Positions 43,228-52,854 of a stretch of 64,000 nucleotides of DNA are shown piece after piece. The notes beneath the pieces were generated by a model. That model was not told where the DNA came from and ran no database searches. It saw nothing but the letters and a program-made list of their open reading frames with translations. The stretch is from the NCBI GenBank assembly GCA_043228905.1, contig JBHGNT010000022.1, positions 4,898,001 to 4,962,000 of the forward strand, given 5' to 3'. The position numbers and the translations under genes are program-made. The stretch is from Azolla caroliniana (lineage: Eukaryota; Polypodiophyta). Position 1 is the stretch's first letter. Each line of letters starts with the position of its first letter.

Positions 43228-44264
43228 TGTCGTGAAGATTTTCGGCAATAGTGTGAAAATCCCATAAAACGTACGAAATCGAGTATGAATCACGTAATAC
43301 AATAATTGTGAAGATAACATTTTTAATATCTAAGTACAAAATGATGGAGGGTTCGAATGCACTTTATTACACGAGAAATGGACAACTAAATGTCAAGATA
43401 TGAGGGTATAAAGTTTGTGAAAAGAAAAGAGAAAATTGTGAGATATCCGACATAGGCACGACAAATACGGCTCTCATCATATATAAGGTGGAGCAAAAGA
43501 TATTATCTTTGTGTCTATGTGTCGAGCATAGAGAGTTCAAGGTAACTTGAACTAAGAGTGGAGGTGGCTAGCTACTCGTAAAGGGTTTTGGCCAACCAAA
43601 ACCGGACCGGCGATGGAGCCGGTGATCCGACGGCATCCGACCGCAATCCGGCGGCGGCATGCGGCACCGGTATCCGGCGAGGCACCGGTATCCGGCGGCG
43701 GCATCCGGCGAGGCACCGGTATCCGGCGACGGTATCCGGCGAACCGGCGTCCGGCGACTAGATAAAATAAATATATAAATATATATACATATACAAGGAG
43801 GGCAAGTATGGATTCGAGCCTTGCACCTCCAAGTTAAGAGTCAATTGGCTTACCATTAAGCCATGCTATTTAGTTGAAATTATATTTCTATCATTGTACT
43901 TTTACATGTAAATTCTCATACATGAGAGCTAAAATGAGTGACATGGTTAGCATGCACCACATGTAATACTTAAGCGCCAAATGGCAAACATGCAATTTAT
44001 GCATGTCTTGTACCCTCACATGCATCATATGCATGAGAGCATCTATAAAAGAGGGAAGGGGGAGGAGAAAAAACACGGTTTTTTTTATGAAAATTAAGAA
44101 GAAGAAATTCGTTATCAAATCAATCATGTAATCTCATCTTCTCTCTTTCCCAATCTATCTTAAGTACTTTCTCACCAAAGCTTGTATCGACTCTAAATCC
44201 TTCTGGTCCAGAACCCCGGCGGTTCCGCCTCACGATCCGCGCGTAGTGACGGATCTTCACGACA
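43228..44264 (+). repeat. Solo LTR nested in the Gypsy-B LTR
   Basis: Starts TGTCGTGAAG and ends CTTCACGACA. It is flanked by AACCG on the left and ACCGG on the right, which may be an imperfect target duplication. It contains a GC-rich array of CCGGCGAGGCACCGGTATCC-type units at 43611-43758 and a TATA-like CTATAAAAGAGGG near 44044. No internal sequence follows. Confidence 0.6.
43798..43870 (-). repeat. tRNA-like module in the nested LTR
   Basis: Minus-strand A box TGGCTTAATGG and B box GGCTCGAATCC at tRNA-like spacing. The sequence after it is shared with the outer LTR, so the module was already present in the ancestor of both LTRs. Confidence 0.6.
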
Positions 44265-44691
44265 CCGGGAATGGGAATTCTCGTCCGTATCTATCTATCT
44301 TTAATATTTTCTCGCTTGCGCTAGTCCTTCCGGTCCAGAACACTGACGGTTCTGCTTCATTGTCTCGAACGATCCTTTCGATCCTCCATCACCACTTGCG
44401 GATAGAGGCCGGTGCTTGTCTGCGCACGTGTAACACGCACATCTCAATGTTTGGCACATGTGTCACATGCTTCACGACATCTTTGTGGTGCGGTAAATAT
44501 TTTCTCAATATCTCTCTCTCTCTCTCAATCAACCCACACAAGCATCTTCGACAACAAGAACGACCCAATTGTAAACCTAAACGACGGTTGATTCCTTACA
44601 AGCACAAGTCACCCGATTCATCCTCCTTGGTCAAAGACCTCGGTGGTCCCGTTCAACCGACCCGCAGGCACAAATTTCCGTGACATAGATT

Positions 44692-44708
44692 TGGTGAACC
44701 CAACGTGA
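44692..44708 (+). promoter_or_regulatory. Gypsy-B primer-binding site, tRNA-Trp type
   Basis: TGGTGAACCCAACGTGA differs at one base from the Gypsy-A site. It lies six bases after the LTR end. Confidence 0.75.
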
Positions 44709-44724
44709 AGAATGACAAGGGAGG

Positions 44725-46495
44725 ATGGTTGGAACTTCAAGTGTTAGAAACTCTAATGATAGTCTAGCACAAGCAATGGCAAGGATGATGGACCAAATGC
44801 TTCAGGAGAGAAACTATGTCGTAGGCCTTGTCGCTGCCATCGATAGGATCGTGGATGCCAACGAATGCTTTGATGGTAGAGATGTGACACAATACCTTGA
44901 AACCTACAAAATAGAAATGCGAAAAGAGGGTATTTCTATGGCAAGACAAGTGGCAAGCTTCTCAAGGATTGTAACTTCAAGTCTTTATTCTCGGGTCCTG
45001 GAGCTACAAGAGGCCAATCCTAAATGGTCATCTTTCGAATGAAATTTACATGAAGAATATGGGTTTGGTGACTCATCTCAAATGACGAAGAAAGATTTAA
45101 TGAACTGGTTGGAGTCTTCTAACAAAGAGTTGAGTGTGAGTGCGACACTCCACGAGTTCAAGCAAAGATTTGATTGTCTGTCTGCACTTGACAAAACGAT
45201 TCTCGATTCCAGCAAGGTGCTCCTATTTAGCAAATTAGTAGATGAGAAAGATCGAAGAGATCTTGGACTACTATTAGAGAATGATGAAGGCCTCATTTCT
45301 GATTGGGCAGTAGTGAAGAGAGCATGTGGACGTTTTGATAAGCATCAACAATGGGACAACGAGACAAGATCGAATGTTGCAGCTCAAATTGGCCGGCAAG
45401 CTCACAACATGAGACAAGAACCACAAGCCCAAAGACCAAGGGATGATGAAGTGGCTCAACCCACAAATGGAGCAAGAATGGATGAACTTGTAGACATGCT
45501 TCGAGAGATGAGAATTTCTCAAATTAGAAAGGAGGAAACTCAAAGTTTTCCGGGTTGTCACCGGGACTTTTGTTAAGGATCTATGTATCGATGGAGTAAG
45601 CTCCTCGATATTATGGTGGGATTCGGACCGACATATACCCTCTTGATGGCGAATCGGGCGGAGATGGTTGTCGGATACCTCCGAGCCTCACACTCACTCA
45701 ACAATTAGTAAATGATTAAGCACGATATCTCTCTCACTCTCTCAAGCTCTCTCTCACAGACAATAGATTAATAGATATAGACAATAAGAAGCAAGAGTAT
45801 GTCTATTATTAACCCTCTTTGCTAAGAGGTCTAGCACCAACAAGGAGAGAGATTAGTGTTCTCTAACTCAACACTTCACTAATCTCTCTTAAGCTCAAAG
45901 GTTACAAGAAGGAGGAAAGGAAGCTCTAGCTCTAATCAATAGGAGATCTTTACAAATGGGAGAACCCCCACAAAGCCACTACTATGTGGTTTATTTAGCT
46001 TTCACTTTTAGGGTATGGGCCTTTCACACTCCGATGTCCTTTAGCCCTCTTTCCTCTTGTCATTCCCTCTTCGTAGGTCCTTTAACCATATTTTGTCCTT
46101 GTTGATGCGCTCTTCTTCACAACTGGTCGTGGTGTTATCCAAGGGCTTAACAACTTTCCCCGCTGGTGTATTTGGTGTGACTCCTTGGAACACCAGAGGA
46201 GAGATTGCTCAGAATTCCAAAATGCCCTCCGACAAGATATCATTTATCTCTCCAACAATCGGATTCACTGCTCGATGACACAACATCCTCTCAATACCAA
46301 CTTCTGCCAAGGAGGTATGAAGAAGTTGATGGAGGAAATGGAAGAAAACAAAGTGAATAGTGTTTATTATTCCTCATCTGCCGGAATTCGAGCTGGACAC
46401 GAGACGAGAACCCAAGAATCTCAAGTAGGAGAATTTTGGCCAATCATATTGAATCAAGTCAGAAAGGGAAGCTCTGCATGAACGAGGCACTCAAA
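44725..46495 (+). pseudogene. Gypsy-B gag, interrupted by a solo LTR and truncated
   Basis: Starts ATG GTT GGA at 44725 and aligns with Gypsy-A gag, for example YLETYKIEM and WAVVKRACGRFDKHQQW. A TGA at 45040-45042 replaces a Gly codon. The frame is cut at 45570 by a solo LTR. After the LTR and one copy of its target duplication it continues in frame at 46158 with the knuckle CIWCDSLEHQRRDC, in which Gly-His has become Glu-His. A block SSSAGIRAG near 46380 matches Gypsy-A. The copy ends at about 46495, where Gypsy-M sequence begins on the other strand. No protease or pol is present. Confidence 0.8.
45571..46152 (-). repeat. Solo LTR in Gypsy-B gag with target duplication
   Basis: 582 bp with ends TGTTAAG and CTTAACA. 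Target duplication ACTTT at 45566-45570 and 46153-46157. Removing it with one duplication restores the gag frame exactly. The orientation is inferred from a minus-strand start TGTTAAGCCC and is uncertain. No related LTR is seen elsewhere in the window. Confidence 0.8.
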
Positions 46496-47537
46496 GCAGA
46501 ACAAACAATCTTGGAATCAAGGATGGCGGCAACCTCGTACTCAGGTTCATCTTCAAGCTCGATCGGGGGTGGAGGTTTAATATGACCTAGGATGGTGTTG
46601 TCCTGATAGGGTTTGAGGAGAAAACTATGAAACACCGGATGTATCCGATGTTGTGGAGGTAGGTCGAGACAAAAAGCGACATCATTAATTTTTCTGATAA
46701 TATGGAAAGGACCTAATCGCCGGTAATCCAACTTCTCGCATGGGCAAGTAGTCTTGATGTGCCGTCATAGTAGCCACACCCGATCTCCAATGTCGAAACT
46801 AGATGGAAGCCGATGATGATCCGCGTAAACCTTGTGTGTTTGTTGAGCTTGCTATAGATGAGTAGATAAATCCGCTTGTATCTTACGTAGCCGCTCCAAA
46901 CAATCCTCTGCATAAGGATTTCTAGGTAACTGTAGGTTTTCAAATAAACACCATCGGGGGTGCAACCCATGTAAGCATAAAATGGTGTCACCTTTGTCGA
47001 TGAGTGGATAGAGTTATTATACGCAAATTTGGTGAAGTGGAGAATATCCTCCCAGTCATCTTGATGATAGCTTAAAAAGCACCGAAGATACTGCTCCAGC
47101 GTTTGATTTGTTCGTTCTGCTTGGCCGTCTGTTTGCGGGTGGTAGCCGGAGGAGAGGTTACAAGTGACCTTAATCATTTTAAAGAGGTGCTTCCAAAACT
47201 TCGAGACGAATTGGGGTCCACAGTCGCTGATGATACTATCAGGAAGGCCATGATGCCGACATACTTCACGCATGACAATTTCGACGGTTTCTTCACTAGA
47301 GATTTCCTTAGTACATGGCAGGAAATGGGCCATCTTCGTATATCGATCTACTAATGTTAAGATCGCATCGAATCCCTTAGAGACCGGAAGATCTGTGATG
47401 AAATCTAGGGCAATGGATTTCCATGGCCTGCTTGGAATTGGTAATGGTTCTAATAAACCATATGGATGATGCCTTGGCATTTTTTCTTTGCAACATGTAT
47501 CACAAGTCCGAACAAAATCTTTGACAAATTGTCGCAT
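46495..47537 (-). pseudogene. Gypsy-M integrase and partial chromodomain
   Basis: The frame 47537-46713 has the zinc domain end (TCDTCCKEKMPRHHPYG), the core with ALDFITDLPVSKGFDAI, the second Asp region IISDCGPQFVSKFW and GYHPQTDGQAERTNQ with the Glu. The C-terminus shifts frame near 46900 and continues at 46731 with YRRLGPFHIIRKIND and IHPVFHSFLLKPY. The chromodomain begins as EYEVAAILDSKI and is cut at about 46495. The core triad residues appear intact, but the frameshift and truncation make the protein defective. Confidence 0.85.
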
Positions 47538-47621
47538 ATGGGGCCACCAAAAGGATCGTTGTACTAAATCTAGTGTTTTAGTACTACCAAAATGCCCAGT
47601 TGTATATGTGTCATGACAGTT

Positions 47622-49006
47622 TTAGACTACTTGAAGGTGACAAGTACCATTAGGAACATACAAGAGTTTCTTAAAGAATAGTAATCCATCATGACATTCG
47701 AATTGTCGATAGTCCGTACCTGGTTGTTGAGACTGTGAACAAGATGCTCGAGAGGGATCAATTTGTGTTAGAATGTCTTGAGCGAAAACATTTGTCTTCA
47801 AGTTCTCACGTATGGTATCAATAACGTGGGAATCCAAGGGCATACCGAAGACCTGCGTTGCTTGCAGCCGAGTCGGTCCCAAGATTACTTGCTTTTGGTT
47901 ATCGAAAGCCGGCTCGCCGGGACGCGGTGTTAGGTACGAACGCCGTGATAATGCATCTGCCTTCCCTTGTTGCTTCCCCCGACGATATGTAATTTTGAAG
48001 TCAAAACAAGTGAGGAATTGGGCCCACTGAGCTTGACGTCGGTTTAACACACGAGTATTCTGAATGTAGGCCAGGTTTTTGTGATCACTGAATATGATGA
48101 CTTGATGAGAAGACCCCCATAGAAAATGCCTCCATTGCGTAAAAGAGTCCACTATTGTTAATAGCTCCTTATCATGAATTTCATAGATAATTTCCACGGC
48201 ATCAAACTTGCGTGAATGGAAAGCCACAGGATGTAGCTTTTCATCATCGCCTTGTTGAGACAAAATGATACCCAAGGCGAAATCTAACGCGTTTGCTTCA
48301 ATGATGAATAGTTTTTCTGGATCAACATGAGCTAAAATAGGAGCTGATGTAAATGCCTTTTTAAGACTCTCAAAAGCAATGTCCGCTTCTTTAGACCAAA
48401 CGAACGATTTTCCCTTCCTGGTAAGTTGTGTGAGAGGCAGAACAAGCTTTGAGTAATCCTGTATGAACTTGTGGTAAAAATTGGCAAAGCCTAAAAAGCA
48501 TTGCACATCTCGCAATGAACACGGAGTCTGCCACTCTACCACCGTTTTGACCTTAGCTGGATTCATGGCGATGCCTTCCGAGGAAATGACATAGCCCAAA
48601 AAATCCAGTTTTTCCAGTTTTGCAGTTTTGCATAAAGATCATGTTCTCGAAGTCGTCTTAGTATTAACAGTACATGAGAATCATGCTCTTCTTCGGTCTT
48701 TGAATAAACCAGTAGATCATCCAAATAGATGATCAAAAAATCATCCAAGAGATCTCGGAATATATCATTTGCCATGTGTTGGAAGACTGTTGGCACATTA
48801 GTGAGGCCGAATGGCATGATCGTATACTCGACGTGCCCATATCCGGTGGGAAACGCAGTCTTCCATTCATCTCCTAGTCGGATCCATACGAGGTTATACG
48901 CTCCTCGTAAGTCGATCTTTGTGAAGAACCTTGCACCATTGATCCGTTCTAAAAGACTTGAGATAAGAGGAAGTGCATACCTATTCCTGATGGTGGCTTT
49001 ATTCAA
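47622..49006 (-). pseudogene. Gypsy-M reverse transcriptase and RNase H
   Basis: 49006-48563 encodes reverse transcriptase from IRNRYALPLISSLLERINGA through FTKIDLRGAYNLVWI and MPFGLTNVPTVFQ to the catalytic YLDD. A frameshift near 48590 leads to 48599-47622. This has GYVISSEGI and VQCFLGFANFYHKFI, then RNase H with IIEANALDFALG, SDHKNLAYIQ and GKADALSRR. The first RNase H catalytic Asp (normally in a TDAS motif) reads Asn here. The early part of reverse transcriptase lies at 49300-49010 in broken frames. Confidence 0.85.
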
Positions 49007-49312
49007 CCCATGGTATCTACGACGACACGAAGTGATCCATCATTTTTTTTTACGAAGAAAATGGGTGCGCTAGCTGGAGATTTCGAATGTCGAATGAAAC
49101 CGTTTGCCAAATTCTCCTCTATATAGGCTCGAAGGACTTCTAGCTCAGTTGGTGACAAATTGTAGATCGGTCCCCATGGTGGATCTTTTCCCAGTTGTAA
49201 ATCGATGGGGCAATCATACGGTCGATGGTGAGGAAGTGTATTAGCTCATACTTTATTGAACACATCGGCATAATGACGATACTTCTCTAGAAGTTGAACG
49301 GTGGACTCCTCT

Positions 49313-50946
49313 TTATTGATCCTGGTTACTGATATTGCGAAGAGAAACATTTCGTCCTTCCTCACGCAACTGATGTAGTGAAATGGTTGCAATCTTATGA
49401 GTAGATCCTCGGGTTTGTCGACACCATATTTCTCTTGTTCTCCAATCTATGGCTGGGTTATGTAATTCAAACCATGGTAATCCCAAAACAATGGGATGTT
49501 CTGGGATACTAATTATATTAAATGATACTACACACGCTAAGTTATCTAAGACAATATTAATAGGTACTGACTCTTCTATAATATTCCTGGAAGCAATGGG
49601 ACGACCATCAATGACTATTACAGAGGTTGGACATGGGAGTTTCTTCAGGGATATCTGATGAGCTTGGGCAAAATGCCTATCCATGAAGCAAGAGTTGGCT
49701 CCGGAATCTAAGAGTGCTAAGACATGTACTGGAGGAGTACTTTTAGTACTAACCATTACTTGAGCTAAGAACACATTGCTAACTTGCTTAGAGGAAATGG
49801 AACCACTAATGGGTTGCACAGATCTAGGGTTGTCCAACCAAACGGCTCCTATTTGGGCTGGACTTAATCGTTTAACTCTTCTTCTAGTTGACTAAGGATT
49901 TCAAATTTGTTTGAAAGGCCTGGGCTATTAGGACTATCAAACACACCTAGAGGAATAGACTCGAGTTTAGTACTATTAGTACTAGAGGTTATTTGATTTA
50001 CTTGCCTTTTCGGCTAATGGGGGCAGTTCATTGCAATATGCCCCGATCCACCGCAATAAAGAGATAATCGATTTGCCCTGCGTCGCTGCTTTTCTTCTTC
50101 CGATAGTGGTCCGCGGCGATGTGTGGTGTCGATTTCCATTGGAGTTGGAGTATTTGTTGGAGACGTATTGAATGACTCCCTTGGGAAAGGCTTTGCTACG
50201 AAGCGTAGGTGGGCTCCGATCTTGGCCGTGGCATTTGGAACTAACGTTCCGAACGTCGTTCGAAGAGGCGATTATCACATCACACCGCACCGCACGACTA
50301 ATTGCTTTTGTCAATGACTTTGGCTCCTCGGGGAAAGTTAAGAGTAAATCTTTAACATCATTACATAGACCAAAACGAAATTGCTCCATTAGTGCCTGGT
50401 CATCCCAGGGAATATCGGTGGCGAGAAGACGGAAATTCGCAGCATAAGTCGAGGCCAACCGCTCACCTTGGTGCAATCTTCGGATTTTGTTGATTGTTGT
50501 TCTAACAAGGGAGAGCTTTTTTCTAACAGGGGGCCGAACCATGCCAAAGTCATGCCACTAAGTAGAGTGCCTACTAGTCCCACTCGTGATGCATAGGTGG
50601 GATATCACGAAGGATGCATTTGAATGACTAATCGTACTTGATTAAGGAATCCTCTAAACTGTGATCGTGTTCCATTGAATTTCATGGGAAGGCTGATCTT
50701 GGGTTCTTTATGAATCCCTTCCGTACTGGGTCCTTGTTGTTGCATCGCTACTAAGGTTGCTTCAAGTTGTTGCACGCGTACCACTAGTTCCCCATGTTGT
50801 TGTTGTGTCTGTTGCTTTTCTAAGGAGATTTGTTGAAGATCCCCCAACAACCATTGATTTTCTTGTTCCAAAGCAAGGAACTTCTCTTTCAAGCATTGTA
50901 GCTTTGAGAAAACGGATTGATATTCTTGAGCGCTAACAATGGCCAT
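49313..50946 (-). pseudogene. Gypsy-M gag and protease
   Basis: Gag starts with the ATG at 50946 and begins with a Gln-rich coiled-coil-like region (residues 1-75), then FNGTRSQFRGFLNQVRLVI. The capsid continues in frame 50542-49982 with ASTYAANFRLLATDIPWDD, and a knuckle remnant, frameshifted, is near 50030. The protease frame 49837-49313 has the intact site LALLDSGANSCFMD and the block HPIVLGLPWFELHNP. At least three frame breaks lie between these parts. Confidence 0.8.
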
Positions 50947-51044
50947 ACTATGAGAGAAAAGAGGAATAAGAGATTAGTATGAAGGGAGGGAGAAGTAAGA
51001 AGATAAAGGAAGAGAAGGAAGGAGAGACCCAAATCGGTTCAAAC

Positions 51045-51160
51045 TGTCAGGAGCAGTACTAAGACATAGAAGTATTGTCATGAACAGTACTAAAACAGAT
51101 AAGGGATTAGTACTAAAAGATGAGGATTAGTACTAAGGGAGGTGTAGAACTCTCGAGAGA

Positions 51161-51197
<37 letters not shown>

Positions 51198-51417
51198 GAT
51201 AACAAAAGATATATATTATGTTAAGGGAATATACAATAGTAGCTAGGAGGCTTAAGACTGGCGTTGAACCGATTTGGTTCGAAATAATGCCTTGTGCCTC
51301 CTTTTATAGTGTTCTGAGGAGTACTCCTGAAGTTTCTAGAATGTTCCAAAGAAATCTGGAATATACATCAATTTTATATAGTAAAACCTAAATGAAAATA
51401 ATATTTTTTGTATTACA
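51045..51417 (-). repeat. Gypsy-M 5' LTR
   Basis: Minus-strand start TGTAATAC (or, if those bases belong to the flank, AATATT) and end CTGACA. It has a TATA box in CTATAAAAGGAGGCAC near 51303-51308, a GA microsatellite at 51163-51192 and repeated TAGTACTAA blocks. It matches 6689-7713 and 33776-34110. Confidence 0.8.
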
Positions 51418-51487
51418 ACCTATAGTCTAATGGTTAAGAGCTTGACCCATGTAACATAAGGTTATGGGTTCGAGTCTTGCCATATCA
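51402..51487 (+). repeat. tRNA-like (SINE-like) unit next to the Gypsy-M LTR
   Basis: A box TAGTCTAATGG and B box GGGTTCGAGTC about 33 bp apart. It matches 6590-6690 until CCATATCATG, and the flanks differ beyond that. The 5' side touches the start of the LTR, as at the other locus. Confidence 0.6.
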
Positions 51488-51544
51488 TGACAACAAGCTT
51501 GTATTGAGGTAATACTACCATTGAGTTGCGATATTGTAAGTTGT

Positions 51545-52023
51545 TTATGTAAGCCTACAATCCTCATCATACCATTTATTTTGTGGCATATATCCTGATC
51601 TACCTTGATTTGAGTGTTTTGTATATGGGAAACTACTATGATTTGAGTGTTTTGTATATGGGAAACTACTAACTGCTGCGGAGTGAAGGATGTGTGTGAG
51701 TTTCGTACTAAGGCTTTCTAAAGGTAGGGAGGGATCAAGGGAGGAGAGATGGGCCTGAACATGTAGAGAGTATATGTCTGAGAGATCATGTGTGAAATGT
51801 ATTGTGGTGTGATGGTGTGGTTGACTAGAGTTGGTGACCTTCGAGATATCACATTTTAGCTCGAAGTATAAGAAACTATGGTCTACACCAATAGGGCATG
51901 GGGCCACCCGAAAGGAGTTAATCATATTGGGTAGCTTCAAGGCGTCCTATTAGATAATCAATTGTGTTTTCCCCTCCTCCATGTGAAAAACATGTGAGCT
52001 CTTTCGAGCCTGGCCACTTGGTG
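51545..52023 (-). pseudogene. LINE-D endonuclease C-terminal part, left of Copia-F
   Basis: Minus-strand frame with IGVDHSFLYFELKCD, a diverged form of the S-D-H block of the LINE endonuclease, then KWYDEDCR, a block usual between endonuclease and reverse transcriptase. A 36-bp stretch (SSFPYTKHSN) is tandemly repeated near 51605-51665. It continues to the right of Copia-F at 57162. Confidence 0.7.
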
Positions 52024-52824
52024 TGTTGGGAAACAGGTCCCTCCGGATGGGAAGGTAGAAGAACAGTGCCGACGAACAAACTCGGCCGAGGCCGACAGGC
52101 CGAGGCCGAACCGGTATGAACCGGATGGGGAGTACCCGACTGCGGAGAGTCGGATGGTGTAGGCCCGGTATGAACCGGATGAGGAGTACCCGACTGCGGA
52201 GAGTCGGATGGTGTAGGCCCGGTATGAACCGGATGAGGAGTACCCGACTGCGGAGAGTCGGATGGCGTAGGCCCGGTATGAACCGGATGAGGAGTACCCG
52301 ACTGTGGAGAGCCGGATGGGGAGTACCCGACTGTGGAGAGCCAGATGGGGAGTACCCGACTGCGGAGAGCCGGATGGAGCCCATCGAGGCTACATTTGTA
52401 AATAGCCGAAAAGTCATATTAGTATAAATATGACTTAGGGCAAACCTTTTTTGTGTAGTTGTTGTCATTCTTGTTATCATTCTTTCTTGTTGGTGCAAGA
52501 AGAAATCAGAGCGCGTAACTGTACAGAGAGAGGGAGAGAGAGAGAGACGAGGTCGTTGCCTCCGTTGTAACCGCCGCCTGTGGCGAAGATCTGAGAGCAT
52601 GAGGTCGTTGCCTCAGTATTCTCACTGTTGTATATTTCTGCATAGTGACAGTTTGCAGCTTGTGGGCTGCCGTGGTTTTTCCCCTATTTTGGGGTTTTCC
52701 ACGTATACCTCATGTGCACCATTTCTCCTCTTTTGTGTTGCGTTTCATTACCTGTTTTTCTGTGTATGTAAAGAATCTCGGTTGTGGCCGAGCGTCGGAC
52801 ATAAGGAACGTCGAGTTCCCAACA
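52024..52824 (+). repeat. Copia-F 5' LTR with internal minisatellite
   Basis: TGTTGGGAAAC to CCCAACA. It contains about 3.7 copies of a 54-bp unit (starts at 52115, 52169, 52223, 52277) followed by copies of a 29-bp sub-unit to about 52377. A TATA-like TATAAATATGAC lies near 52425, downstream of the array, so the array is in U3. Confidence 0.95.
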
Positions 52825-52854
52825 AGTGGTATCAGAGCAAAATCGACACAGAAA

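Larger units (their letters stand above)
42650..44685 (+). repeat. Gypsy-B 5' LTR, interrupted by a related solo LTR
   Basis: The outer LTR starts TGTCGTGAAG at 42650, runs to 43227, is interrupted by 43228-44264, and resumes to TGACA at 44685. Both the outer and inner LTR share the start and a middle block (tRNA-like unit, CATTGTACTTTTAC, AGCGCCAAATGGCA). They also share a terminal GGTCCAGAAC-x-GGTTC-GC-TCA block. The primer site at 44692-44708 confirms that 44685 is the LTR end. Confidence 0.65.
46495..51417 (-). mobile_element. Gypsy-M, chromodomain-type Gypsy, 3' truncated
   Basis: A minus-strand element with a 5' LTR at 51045-51417, then gag, protease, reverse transcriptase, RNase H, integrase and the start of a chromodomain. 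It breaks off at about 46495, where Gypsy-B gag sequence starts. The 3' LTR is absent. It belongs to the family of the LTRs at 6689 and 33776 and of the pol half at 32659-33775. I find no clear tRNA primer site after the LTR; some chromoviruses prime from their own RNA, but I cannot show that here. Confidence 0.85.

Noticed and set aside
43611-43758. Regular CCGGCG-type repeats that might suggest a CRISPR-like array
   Set aside because: The units are contiguous and variable, without unique spacers, in a plant LTR; this is a GC-rich minisatellite.
51402-51487. A possible functional tRNA gene
   Set aside because: The A and B boxes are good, but the anticodon and acceptor stems do not pair, and the sister copy at 6590 has a damaged B box.
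52116-52427. A 103-codon repeat protein, also at 56453-56764
   Set aside because: It is a reading of the 54-bp minisatellite in both Copia-F LTRs.
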